Assembly (NCBI GenBank): GCA_016342585.1
Contig: JAEINK010000013.1
Location: 16,476 to 80,475 of the forward strand
Direction: 5' to 3'
Length of the DNA: 64,000 bases
Origin: Spirochaetales bacterium
GTDB taxonomy: Bacteria; Spirochaetota; Spirochaetia; UBA9216
Made by a program: the position numbers and the translations under genes. How positions within the stretch are numbered: position 1 is the stretch's first letter; each line of letters opens with the position of its first letter. Positions 1-9,037 of this stretch are shown here, in pieces. The notes beneath the pieces are model-generated. The model saw nothing but the letters and a program-made list of their open reading frames with translations. It was not told where the DNA came from and made no database searches.

Positions 1-315
1 GATCTTGGGATACCATTTGGGAGTGAACCAGGTTTTAAACGCCCGGTTGTTGTAATTCAAGATGATTCTTTTAATAGAAGTAAAATACGAACAACTATAA
101 TTGCGTCAATCACAACAAATTTGAATCTTGCGGATGCTCCCGGAAATGTTTTTATAGAGAGTGAGGAAACCGGATTACCAAAAAATGGTGTAGTTAATAT
201 ATCTCAGGTTTCAACAATCGATAAAAGAAGATTAACGGAAAAAGTATGTGTCTTATCACAGAGTTCAATGTCAGAAATTGATTACGGTTTAAAATTGGTG
301 CTCAATATTCAGTAA
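1..315 (+). CDS. MazF/PemK-family toxin, 5'-truncated
   Basis: The frame is open from base 1 to a TAA at 313-315, so the gene starts outside the window; 104 residues are visible. The segment with RPVVVIQ, then SKIRTTIIASITTN, is the typical early beta-strand region of MazF/PemK endoribonucleases, and the later block NGVVNISQVSTIDKRRL is the conserved 'Q..tidk.rl' strand of that family. MazF toxins cleave mRNA at short sequences and are held inactive by an upstream antitoxin, which would lie left of the window. The end at NIQ is normal for the family, so the 3' end looks intact. No antitoxin follows on the right. Confidence 0.85.
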   Translation, partial: DLGIPFGSEPGFKRPVVVIQDDSFNRSKIRTTIIASITTNLNLADAPGNVFIESEETGLPKNGVVNISQVSTIDKRRLTEKVCVLSQSSMSEIDYGLKLVLNIQ

Positions 316-375
316 TTTTATGGTACAGCCGGAGACTTCTTTCTTCTCATAACAGAATATTCTTCTATTCTTTTT

Positions 376-404
376 TTGATCTCTGATCAATTACGTAGTA
401 TAAT
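376..404 (+). promoter_or_regulatory. sigma70-type promoter for the 433-8561 cluster
   Basis: TTGATC (376-381) and a perfect TATAAT (399-404) are separated by 17 bases. Transcription would start near 411, upstream of the ATG at 433. This also argues against the in-frame TTG at 376 as a translation start. Confidence 0.65.
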
Positions 405-432
405 TGATTTATACGTTAATAAGGATGAGAGA

Positions 433-2502
433 ATGTTAAAAAGAATTCTTTTATTAATCATCCTGGCCTATACTTCATGTTATCCATTATTTTCACAAAA
501 ACAATTCTCCTTTTTCTTAGAGCCTGGTGTTTCATTTCCAGTTTCATCTGGAAATTCGTCCTTTAAAACAGGTTTTTCAGCAGCGCTTTCCGCTCAGTAT
601 AAGTCTGATTCTGAATCTAATTTGACTTTGAATACCGGTATCGACTTTAGAAATGTTCCCACGGATGTTGACGACTTATCAATAAACCTGGTTTCTTTAG
701 ATCTGGGTCCGGGAATTGATTTAGCTTTACTACCTTTTCTAAACTTATACGCTGGATTTTCTCTTGGATGGTATGCCGGTATCAGCACGGATCGTGTAAC
801 TCAGAATCCCCTTGTTTCTGCAAATCTGGCTTTTTCATTCCGCTTAAACCCTGTTTTTGCATTTAATCTGGGGGGCGATTATCGGTATTATCTGACAAGG
901 TCTTCTGGAGTATTTACTGATCTTTACCAGGGAATAGGTTTGTCTTTAGGAGGGGCCTTTTCTCCGGGTATGAAAGAGAGACCCGCTGATTTGGAGTTTT
1001 CCAATATTCGGTTTTTACCGGTTTTCCCTGTTTTTCATAAATATTATAATGATCATCCTCTAGGATTTCTTCTTATTAAAAATAAAGAAAAGAGCGAGGT
1101 AACTGACATAAGGGTTTCATTCTTTGTCAGCGAGTATATGGATGCTCCGAAGGTAATGCCTGCTTCTGATTTTCTGGAAGGTGGTCGTGAAATCGAAGTA
1201 CCGCTCTATGGTCTGTTCAATATGGATATAATGGATTTGACTGAATCTTCAATATCAACCGCTCGGATTCAAGTGGATTACATCTGGCGCGGTAAAGAGA
1301 TGTCTTATGAATTCTCTGAAGCCATGTCGATACAAAATCGAAATGCAATGATGTGGGATGATGATAGAAAAGCTGCCGCCTTCGTGACGTCAGGTGATCC
1401 TCTTGTTCTTCAGTTTGCCAAGAATGTGGGCGGTTTGGTCAGGCAGTCATCTGTAAACCCGGTTAATCTGAATTTTAGAATTGCTATGGGTATTTTTGAA
1501 GCACTCAAAGATTATGGGATTAACTATGTTGTTGATCCTTTAACTCCTTATGCTAATCTTTCTGGAAAAATAACCGCTATCGATTACCTGCAATTCCCCA
1601 GGCATACCCTTACTTACAAAGCCGGTGATTGTGATGATTTAAGTATTCTTTTCTCGTCACTCTTAAAATCCGTCGGAATAAAAACCGCATTCGTCACTAT
1701 TCCAGGTCATATCTTTATGGCTTTTAATCCTGGTATAAGCTCAGAAGAGTTGTCCAGAGAGTTCAGACGACCCGATGATTTCATCCTGATGGATGATGAG
1801 GCCTGGGTTCCTGTCGAGATAACTCAGGTTCAAAATGGTTTTTTAATGGCCTGGCAAACCGGGGCGAAGGAGTGGCGGGAGCATTATCCCAAAGGAAATA
1901 CAGGCTTTTACCCTATTGATTCCGCTCAGGAGATTTATCAGCCAGTCGGGCTGCGGGGAAGTGGAGGTAATCTGGATTTTCCAACTAATGAGGTCATAGT
2001 TGATTCATATTCTTCAGCATTAGAGCGTTATATCGGTATGGAAATTGAGGATGAAGTTGCCAAATACCAGGCACGGATAGAACGCTCTGGAGGGAGTTCC
2101 CGGGATGTTAACAGACTCGGAGTGCTCTACGCCCGTTATGGTTTATACGAAAAAGCGGCGGAGCAGTTTCAACTTTTAGTCGACAAACAGGAGTACCCTC
2201 CTGCCAAGATTAATTTGGGTAATATCTACTTTCTGAAAGGAGATTTCAACCTTGCCTATGAATGGTTCTCAAGGGCATCAGTCGATGAACCGGATAACCC
2301 TTCGGTCCTGGTCGGACTTGCCCGAACAAATTATGAACTGGAAAATCATATGGTAGTTAGCCGACTGTATGACAAACTTATAACAATCGATCCTGCTGCT
2401 GCGGAAAAATATAGTTATTTGGTACTTGATAGAAGCGAAGGTACACGGGCTGCGGATAGAGATGAATTCTTTGATATGCTCTGGGATGGAGAAGAAGAAT
2501 GA
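433..2502 (+). CDS. exported transglutaminase-like / TPR protein
   Basis: Product of 689 residues. The ATG at 433 is chosen because it follows AAGGATGAGAG and begins a clear signal peptide (MLKRILLLIILAYTS, with a likely cut after FS). Residues about 20-190 look like an outer-membrane beta-barrel (alternating hydrophobic strands). A transglutaminase-like core follows: AGDCDDLS with Cys about 400, PGHIFMAFN with His about 426, then an Asp-containing DDEAWVPVE strand, the Cys-His-Asp order of the family. Residues about 590-680 form TPR-like helices (YEKAAEQF, FNLAYEWF). Its stop overlaps the next start (ATGA), so the two are coupled. Whether the domain is a protease or a cross-linker cannot be told; the role is unknown. 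Confidence 0.75.
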   Translation: MLKRILLLIILAYTSCYPLFSQKQFSFFLEPGVSFPVSSGNSSFKTGFSAALSAQYKSDSESNLTLNTGIDFRNVPTDVDDLSINLVSLDLGPGIDLALLPFLNLYAGFSLGWYAGISTDRVTQNPLVSANLAFSFRLNPVFAFNLGGDYRYYLTRSSGVFTDLYQGIGLSLGGAFSPGMKERPADLEFSNIRFLPVFPVFHKYYNDHPLGFLLIKNKEKSEVTDIRVSFFVSEYMDAPKVMPASDFLEGGREIEVPLYGLFNMDIMDLTESSISTARIQVDYIWRGKEMSYEFSEAMSIQNRNAMMWDDDRKAAAFVTSGDPLVLQFAKNVGGLVRQSSVNPVNLNFRIAMGIFEALKDYGINYVVDPLTPYANLSGKITAIDYLQFPRHTLTYKAGDCDDLSILFSSLLKSVGIKTAFVTIPGHIFMAFNPGISSEELSREFRRPDDFILMDDEAWVPVEITQVQNGFLMAWQTGAKEWREHYPKGNTGFYPIDSAQEIYQPVGLRGSGGNLDFPTNEVIVDSYSSALERYIGMEIEDEVAKYQARIERSGGSSRDVNRLGVLYARYGLYEKAAEQFQLLVDKQEYPPAKINLGNIYFLKGDFNLAYEWFSRASVDEPDNPSVLVGLARTNYELENHMVVSRLYDKLITIDPAAAEKYSYLVLDRSEGTRAADRDEFFDMLWDGEEE

Positions 2503-3788
2503 AAAAAACAAGAGTCATATGGTTGTTTTGTATTGTGTTTTTCATCACTAGTTTTTGCTCTTCATGTGAGGATGAATTCCTTAAGGAAATTGAACAGGAA
2601 ATAACAGCGGCCACACATATTCCTCCGACACCAGTTGTTCAGGTTGAAAGCCCGACTACCAATACAAAACCTATATGGTCCTGGAATCTCCCCGCCGGTA
2701 TTGTTAACTTCAGGTTTCAATTGGGAGCAGAGTCAGGTACCTGGCAGGTTACCGGAGGTAGCGGGACATTGGGGTATTCACCTTTAACAGATCAACCTGA
2801 TGGGAGTTATACTCTTTTTGTTCAGGCGGCAAATGAACTGGGGAATTGGTCTGAATCGGGAACGGCTACTGTTGTAATTGATACCTCAGATCCTGTTATT
2901 TCCGCAGGTTCTACCATAGAATGGACGAGGACTCCTGTTCTTCCCGGGGCTACTGCCGAAGACAGAACGGCTATGACCTATACCTGGAGCAAAGTCTCCG
3001 GTAATGGGAATATACTTTTCGATAATGCTTCTCTTCTTACCCCTGTAATATCCGGTCAGTTGGAAACAGAATCAGAATACACTCTTCAGTTAACCGTAAT
3101 AGATGATACAAACCACATTGTAAGTGATCAAATGGTTTTCAAATGGGATCATAAGGCTCCTGCCCCGGGGGACAGTGGAACTATAACCATAAGTGAAGTT
3201 TCCACCTCGTCATTAACTTTGGACTGGAGTGCAGGTTCCGATCTTTCAACTTTGTCCACAGCCCTGGAATATAAAGTTGTTGCTTCGACTCAGGATAATA
3301 TCAATACCGTTATTTCGGCGGAAATTTCCGGTGAAGGCCGTTTTACTGTTATGGACTGGGCTGCTGATACTTTAAATACTAATGTTTCCGGTTTGAATAT
3401 TGGCAGTTTATATTATTTCAATGTACTGGTCAGGGACAGGCTTGCGAATACGGCGATGTATGGAGATGTTTCCCAGGATCTGAACGGTATACTCGGTTTG
3501 TCTATAACGGTAAATACGCCCTGGGATGAGATTCTTACTTTTGATGAAGATGATGATGTAGTGGTACAGCAGCCCGGGACTTTAACTGTAAGTGTGAATG
3601 AAAGCTTTGACGGGTATGGCTGGGAATTATATGGTTATGATTTAAGTTCGGAAACCGGAAATTCTGTCACTCTTGACAGTAGTGTTTTAAGTCCGGGTGT
3701 TCATCATCTCTATGTTTTTACAGACAGAGGCTCCAGTCAATTTTCGGAAAATCTTAGATTTGTAGTTGAAAACGGGGTGGGTGAATAA
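2499..3788 (+). CDS. lipoprotein with Ig/fibronectin-like repeats
   Basis: Product of 429 residues. It starts in the ATGA overlap with the previous gene. The N-terminus is a lipoprotein signal: charged MKKTR, a hydrophobic stretch, then FCSSC as lipobox region. Residues 50-430 are made of beta-sandwich-like segments: an early one with TNTKPIWSWNLPAG and DGSYTLFVQAANELGNWS (Ig-like, seen in bacterial surface proteins), a PKD-like segment with TYTWSKVSG, and a fibronectin III-like one with LTLDWSAGSDLST. No enzyme motif is visible. It is likely an envelope-anchored binding or structural protein that works with its coupled neighbours. Confidence 0.7.
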   Translation: MKKTRVIWLFCIVFFITSFCSSCEDEFLKEIEQEITAATHIPPTPVVQVESPTTNTKPIWSWNLPAGIVNFRFQLGAESGTWQVTGGSGTLGYSPLTDQPDGSYTLFVQAANELGNWSESGTATVVIDTSDPVISAGSTIEWTRTPVLPGATAEDRTAMTYTWSKVSGNGNILFDNASLLTPVISGQLETESEYTLQLTVIDDTNHIVSDQMVFKWDHKAPAPGDSGTITISEVSTSSLTLDWSAGSDLSTLSTALEYKVVASTQDNINTVISAEISGEGRFTVMDWAADTLNTNVSGLNIGSLYYFNVLVRDRLANTAMYGDVSQDLNGILGLSITVNTPWDEILTFDEDDDVVVQQPGTLTVSVNESFDGYGWELYGYDLSSETGNSVTLDSSVLSPGVHHLYVFTDRGSSQFSENLRFVVENGVGE

Positions 3789-5818
3789 TGGAAAAGCAAT
3801 CGATTCTGATGGTTTTTATAAAGGTAATCCTACTGGTTATTGTTCTGACTTTTTCTTCTGGATTTTTTTCCTGCCGCTTCTCTCCTATTGAAACAGAGCA
3901 GAGAGGAACAGGTGTTTTACAATTGATATTGGAAGAACAAGGTATATCCAGAACGGTAAAACCGGTTCTAACAATCGATTCATATCGGATATACTTTGCC
4001 AATGGCCCGGAGGAGAAATCCGCCGTACTTTCATCAAATTCCATGCCGGAGATAACCCTTGCCATAGGTTCATGGGATATTCGCGTAGAAGCTCTGAATG
4101 AAGCAGGTGGTCCTGTTGCGGAAGGAGAGGTGAGCGGAATTATTATTTCTGCTGATACAACGACTCCCGTTGACCTGGACCTCGAACCAATAGAGAGCGG
4201 AACAGGAACGGTGGACTTGATTATAACCTGGCCTGAATATATCGGTATCGATTCTTATGAACCTCTTTTGAATGGAAGTCCGATAAATAGTGGTGATTAT
4301 AGTGTGAGCTCAACTGAGGGAGTAGTCAGGTTTCAATATAGTCAGGAGTTGAATGCTGGAGTAACCTTTAGATTTCAGCTTCTATTAAAAACGGCTGCAC
4401 TTCTTCAGGCAAATGTCATAGAGATGGTGCAGATCTATGGAGGTCTGATCAGTCAAAAAACAATAACCCTTACGGACTCGGATTTTACACACACTCCTAC
4501 AGCCCCAACGGATCTATTATTTGTACCGGGGACAATTACCCTGACCTGGAATGATACCTCCAATATAGAAACGGCCTTTGTTGTTGAACGGAGCACTGGT
4601 GATGAATCAAACTATGCCGTTGTGAACGGTAGCGTTAGTGCGGGTTCTGAAAGCTGGCAGGATACTACCGCCGCCTATGGGTATACATACTACTATCGAA
4701 TGAAAGCGGTTAACGATTTTGGAGAATCCGCATATTCGAATACTTCATCGGATGATCTACTAATCCCAGCGGTTACCCTTCTTTCGCCATCCAATGGCGA
4801 GGAAGTCGAGGATATCACACCTGATTTGGATTGGAGTGATTCTCTTTATACATCCGAATACTACAATCTTGATATAGCCTTAGACTCTGGGTTTGATCCC
4901 GGCGATATGGTTGTGCAGGAGTCTGGTTTGAACTCTTCTGATATTACACTCCCCAGCTCTCTTATCAATGGCCAGACATATTACTGGCGGATTAAGGCTG
5001 TCGATGGAAGTGATGCTTATGGCCAGTGGTCCGCTGTATTTTCCTTCACAATTGATATAGATACAGACATTACTATTACCGAGGATATGAATAATCCTGT
5101 AACACTTCTTTTAGTTGGATATGATGCAGAACTGCTTACTGGAACAGATATGAATCTAACAGTAACACATTCCGGGACTGCTGACAGTTACAGTTGGTAT
5201 CTGGATTCACAACAGATAATCGGTGCTGATCAGGCGTCGGTCTCTTTCGGTTCTAACCTTGGAGATGGTTCATACACAATAACTTCTGTTGTTGAACTGG
5301 ATGGTGCTTATTTATCTGTATCTTATAATTTCAAAGTCGGACTCTATTATAACCTGGGTGATACGGGACCGGCTGGCGGTGTTATCTTTTTCAAGGATGT
5401 GAATGATGACTACGAAGATTTCGATTATCTGGAAGCGGCACCGGGTGATATAAGCACAGGTATTCAGTGGTATAACGGAACAAACTTTCTTGTCGGAGGT
5501 ACCTTCGGGGAGATAGGCTACGGGGAAAACAATACGGCCACCATTGTTGGAAGGCAGGGCGCTGGAAGTTACGCAGCTTATATTTGTAAGTATTATGATC
5601 TGTCTGACTATAACGATTGGTTTTTACCATCTTATGATGAGTTGTACCTCATGTACCAAAAACGATATTCGATCGGTGGTTTTTATGAGATTGGTGAATA
5701 TTGGTCCTCTAGTGAATTAAATTCTGATTTTGCTCGTATTCTGGGTTTTTCTTCCGGGGTTGGAATGGATAGTGGCAAAGAATTTACATGTCGTGTTCGG
5801 CCAATCAGGGCCTTTTAA
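3788..5818 (+). CDS. lipoprotein with fibronectin-like repeats and DUF1566-type C-terminus
   Basis: Product of 676 residues. Its ATG shares one base with the previous TAA (TAATG coupling). A signal sequence ends in a lipobox-like GFFSC near residue 29. The middle contains fibronectin III-like units (LTWNDTSNIETAFVVERS; then DLDWSDSLYTSEYYNLDI with YYWRIKAVDG). The last ~150 residues are a DUF1566/Lcl-C type module: GDTGPAGGVIFF, YLEAAPGD, DWFLPSYDELYLMY, YWSSSE and the terminal RVRPIRAF. This module is found in large surface proteins and is lectin-like in fold; ligand unknown. The next lipoprotein ends in the same module, suggesting duplication or module exchange. Confidence 0.75.
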   Translation: MEKQSILMVFIKVILLVIVLTFSSGFFSCRFSPIETEQRGTGVLQLILEEQGISRTVKPVLTIDSYRIYFANGPEEKSAVLSSNSMPEITLAIGSWDIRVEALNEAGGPVAEGEVSGIIISADTTTPVDLDLEPIESGTGTVDLIITWPEYIGIDSYEPLLNGSPINSGDYSVSSTEGVVRFQYSQELNAGVTFRFQLLLKTAALLQANVIEMVQIYGGLISQKTITLTDSDFTHTPTAPTDLLFVPGTITLTWNDTSNIETAFVVERSTGDESNYAVVNGSVSAGSESWQDTTAAYGYTYYYRMKAVNDFGESAYSNTSSDDLLIPAVTLLSPSNGEEVEDITPDLDWSDSLYTSEYYNLDIALDSGFDPGDMVVQESGLNSSDITLPSSLINGQTYYWRIKAVDGSDAYGQWSAVFSFTIDIDTDITITEDMNNPVTLLLVGYDAELLTGTDMNLTVTHSGTADSYSWYLDSQQIIGADQASVSFGSNLGDGSYTITSVVELDGAYLSVSYNFKVGLYYNLGDTGPAGGVIFFKDVNDDYEDFDYLEAAPGDISTGIQWYNGTNFLVGGTFGEIGYGENNTATIVGRQGAGSYAAYICKYYDLSDYNDWFLPSYDELYLMYQKRYSIGGFYEIGEYWSSSELNSDFARILGFSSGVGMDSGKEFTCRVRPIRAF

Positions 5819-5837
5819 TATGATCAGGAGAATTGCT

Positions 5838-8561
5838 ATGAGAAAGAATATGGCTCCGTTGGTTTTGGGAGTTGCTATCTTCATCAGTATAATTACCGGC
5901 TGTGGAAATAATTCATTTTTAACTCCGGAGACGGCCTCTCTTTATATAAGTATTAATGAACCAACAACTGCAATGTCCCGAACTGCCATACCAACTATCG
6001 ATATGGAAATTGCCTCCTACGATATTTCCGGTACCCATTCAACTGCACCCTCTTTTGGTCCGGAGAATACAACCCTTCAAAGTCATAATAAAGAGGGACT
6101 GGCCCCGGGTGAGTGGACGATTTTGGTATCCGGCAAAAATTCAGCTGGAGATATTATAGGCGAAGGCAGCAATACTATAACCCTTATCAGCGGTTCTGAT
6201 GCCGCTGTTTCCATTACTGTTTCTCCACTCCAGGAAAAGGGGAGTTTTCAACTGAACTTTAATTGGGATTCAGGTATTTCCATAACGCCTGTATTAAATG
6301 TAGAATTTGGGCAGTCGGGAGGCAGTCTGGAACTCCTTACAATGAGTTATACTGCAACTACTGCGGAGTACTCTTCGACAACGGATTATCCTGAGGGTAT
6401 AACCCCTGGGTATTACACGCTCGTCGCGGAGGTTCTGGATGGAAGCATAATGCGGAAATCTTTTGTTGAAACGGTAAGAATTGTTTCCAATCAGACAACC
6501 ACGGTTGAATATACAGTAAATGAAGAGGATATGGTCGAAGATTCTACGGGTCTTGTTCTCTATTCACTTGCCGAAGGTGAGTATGGGGTGGCTCAGACCG
6601 TGAGTCTATCTACCATAACCGATGGGGCATCCATACACTATACTATTAATGGCTCTACGCCAACGAAGACGACCGGTTTGCTATATTCTTCGCCAGTAAC
6701 AGTGAACACCACACAGACTTTACGGGCTGTCTCATTTAAGGACGGCTATGCTGTATCTCCGATAACTGAGGCAATCTATACAATTACTGGAACGATTCCG
6801 GTTCCTTTAGTCTCTATGGATGAAGGTCTTTATTTTGATGAATCACCTCTTGAGTTTACCGTTTCGACAGGCGGCTGCACTATCATATATACCACCGATG
6901 GTTCTATCCCCATACCGGGAGCATCTGGTACGGATATTATCTATACAGCACCCTTAACCTTGAGTAATGAAACGACCTATAACTTCAAGGCCCTGGCCTA
7001 TGAAACCTCGGTGCCTTCAAATATTTCCGATGTTATTACAGCGGATTATACTATAACCGATTATGTGTCTGTTCCTGCCTTCGATATTGTCGGCGGGACC
7101 TACAATGAGGCGCAGACTTTAACTTTATCCTGTTCTACATCCGGTGCCGATATCTACTACACAACAGATGGTTCTGAACCTTCCAGTACTAACGGTACTC
7201 CGGGGACTACGGTATCTGTCACCGAAAGTATGAATGTCAAGGCTATCGCCGTAAAGGAAGACTGGGGTGATTCAAGTGTTGCTTCACGTAATTTTGAACT
7301 TCGCCCGGTTGATCCTGTATTCTCCGTCAGTGGTGGTACGTTCAATAATAGTTTTAATCTGACTATCTCGACAGTCACACCAAATACCACAATTTATTAT
7401 ACTATTGATGTGGATGGTACAGGTCCTCTTATGCCTGAAGTAGATAATGGGGAGTATACGGACAGTATTACCCTTGACCATAGTGTCAATGTTTCTGCTT
7501 ATGCAATTCATGATAACCCTGGTTGGAATGTATCGGGGGACACGGAAGATGATTATAATTTTCAGCCGTTCACTCCTTCACTATCAATTCCCGGAGATGT
7601 TTACGGGGATACCAGTTTCACAGTGAACTTTTCCTGCGGGACCTCAAGTGTAACCTATCTCTATTCAACAAACGGTATATCCCCGGTCGAAGGCAGTAAC
7701 GGGATCATCGGCTCCAGTTGTGCGGTGTCGACGGACCTGACCTTAATGGTAAAGGCCAGAAGAACAGGGTGGACCGATTCATCTGTAGTTTCGGCGACAT
7801 ATGAAGTAGGAAATACGGTCAGGACACCAGAGAATGGTGTCGTTATTACCACTTTGCTGCCGGATCTTGAGTGGCCGAGTTCTTCTACTGCAACCAATAA
7901 TTGTTTACAGGTAGATGACGATATTGCCTTCGGATCCGCATTGATTAACCTGACATCCATGAGCTCCACCGATTACAGCTTCAGCAGTGAGTTGACTGAA
8001 AGCACCACCTACTACTGGCGATTTAGTTATGATGGAGGATCGACTTACAGCACTACTTATTCATTCACACCCGAAGTCTATATCGTTGGTGAGACGGGGC
8101 CTGCCCTGGGGAAAATATTCTACGTTGATACAAATAATAGTTTTCCCGATTGGGATTATCTGGAGGCCGCGCCGGCGGACGTAAACGGCTCCTGGAACCC
8201 CTGGGCACCGGATTTCGGTTCCACTGGAGCGACTGGAACTGCAATTGGAACGGGAAAATCGAATACAGACAAGATCATTGACTATTGGGAACCAAACGCC
8301 AGCAGCTATGCGGCCAAGATATGTGACGAATATGAACTGAATGGATATACCGACTGGTTTATGCCTTCCAAGGATGAACTGAATCTGATGTATCAATTGA
8401 AAACTACAATCGGGGGCTTTCCGTCACCGTATACCGATTACTGGAGTTCTACTGAAGCCTCTCATTCCTGGTATGCCTATGAACAGTGGTTTCAGGATGG
8501 TTCTACAAGTCAGCAGCAGAAGATACAGGGGTATTATGTTCGTCCTATCCGGGCTTTTTAG
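5838..8561 (+). CDS. large lipoprotein with chitobiase-C-like repeats and DUF1566-type C-terminus
   Basis: Product of 907 residues. The ATG at 5838 is chosen over the ATG at 5820 because AGGAG lies at 5826-5830, seven bases upstream, and MRKN starts a lipoprotein signal ending in IITGC. After a ~200-residue N-terminal domain come at least four CHB_HEX_C-type repeats with the motif I.YT.DGS.P and YS.PV..... ..A.S (for example SIHYTINGSTPTKTTG, TIIYTTDGSIP, DIYYTTDGSEP). A fibronectin-like segment (YYWRFSYDGG) precedes the ~150-residue DUF1566-type end with DWFMPSKDELNLMY and YVRPIRAF. Last gene of the coupled cluster. Likely surface-exposed; the function is not known. Confidence 0.75.
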   Translation: MRKNMAPLVLGVAIFISIITGCGNNSFLTPETASLYISINEPTTAMSRTAIPTIDMEIASYDISGTHSTAPSFGPENTTLQSHNKEGLAPGEWTILVSGKNSAGDIIGEGSNTITLISGSDAAVSITVSPLQEKGSFQLNFNWDSGISITPVLNVEFGQSGGSLELLTMSYTATTAEYSSTTDYPEGITPGYYTLVAEVLDGSIMRKSFVETVRIVSNQTTTVEYTVNEEDMVEDSTGLVLYSLAEGEYGVAQTVSLSTITDGASIHYTINGSTPTKTTGLLYSSPVTVNTTQTLRAVSFKDGYAVSPITEAIYTITGTIPVPLVSMDEGLYFDESPLEFTVSTGGCTIIYTTDGSIPIPGASGTDIIYTAPLTLSNETTYNFKALAYETSVPSNISDVITADYTITDYVSVPAFDIVGGTYNEAQTLTLSCSTSGADIYYTTDGSEPSSTNGTPGTTVSVTESMNVKAIAVKEDWGDSSVASRNFELRPVDPVFSVSGGTFNNSFNLTISTVTPNTTIYYTIDVDGTGPLMPEVDNGEYTDSITLDHSVNVSAYAIHDNPGWNVSGDTEDDYNFQPFTPSLSIPGDVYGDTSFTVNFSCGTSSVTYLYSTNGISPVEGSNGIIGSSCAVSTDLTLMVKARRTGWTDSSVVSATYEVGNTVRTPENGVVITTLLPDLEWPSSSTATNNCLQVDDDIAFGSALINLTSMSSTDYSFSSELTESTTYYWRFSYDGGSTYSTTYSFTPEVYIVGETGPALGKIFYVDTNNSFPDWDYLEAAPADVNGSWNPWAPDFGSTGATGTAIGTGKSNTDKIIDYWEPNASSYAAKICDEYELNGYTDWFMPSKDELNLMYQLKTTIGGFPSPYTDYWSSTEASHSWYAYEQWFQDGSTSQQQKIQGYYVRPIRAF

Positions 8562-8648
8562 GATGTAGAAGGAGCTGCTGCATTATTTAATTAGGTGGTT
8601 GAAGTTTCTCTATGATTCTCGCTGTTTATATATAAGGGCAAGTAACTT

Positions 8649-9002
8649 CTATCCTCGTTCCTGTATGAGTTCCTCCCAAAGTAAAGCTGAACCGTCTTTT
8701 TGAGGGAATGTTTCGCAAGTTTTTATTTTTTTCAAGGCATCTAACTCTTTCATCACATCATATTGATAGATAGGGGATTCTTTATCATGAGGAACCACGG
8801 CATTCTCCTTTTTCTGTAATAAATCATGGTCTGCTATTACGAAGTGGACGATGATCTTTTCCTGAAATAAAGAGGACCCCGGATCACAAGGATCCCTGGT
8901 TGAATTAACTACTTTGACAGGATCCTCTGTCTCTGATGTCCTGAGTTTATGGTCGCCGAGTCTGGTGGATATGGATATACTGGGAATATCTAAACAGGGT
9001 GA
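8649..9002 (-). pseudogene. possible remnant of an unknown protein gene
   Basis: In the 476-base gap between 8561 and 9038 the minus strand holds an open frame of 117 codons without a usable start codon. Its composition is protein-like (STRLGDHKLRTSETEDPVK, then KIIVHFVIADHDLL, MKELDALKK, ending LLWEELIQERG). A short stretch just upstream in another frame (DGYKKDLPDDHPV) would join it after a frameshift, as expected of a decaying gene. I do not recognise the family. It could also be a chance open frame. Confidence 0.3.
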
Positions 9003-9037
9003 TCATCGGGGAGGTCTTTCTTATAGCCGTCTTTTTT

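Noticed and set aside
1..315. Complete toxin-antitoxin pair
   Set aside because: Only the 3' part of the toxin is in the window; no antitoxin is visible, so no pair can be claimed.
376..432. TTG start at 376 giving a 19-residue N-terminal extension of the transglutaminase-like protein
   Set aside because: The TTG is part of the likely -35 element (TTGATC) and the extension has no ribosome binding site; the ATG at 433 has both a Shine-Dalgarno and a signal peptide.
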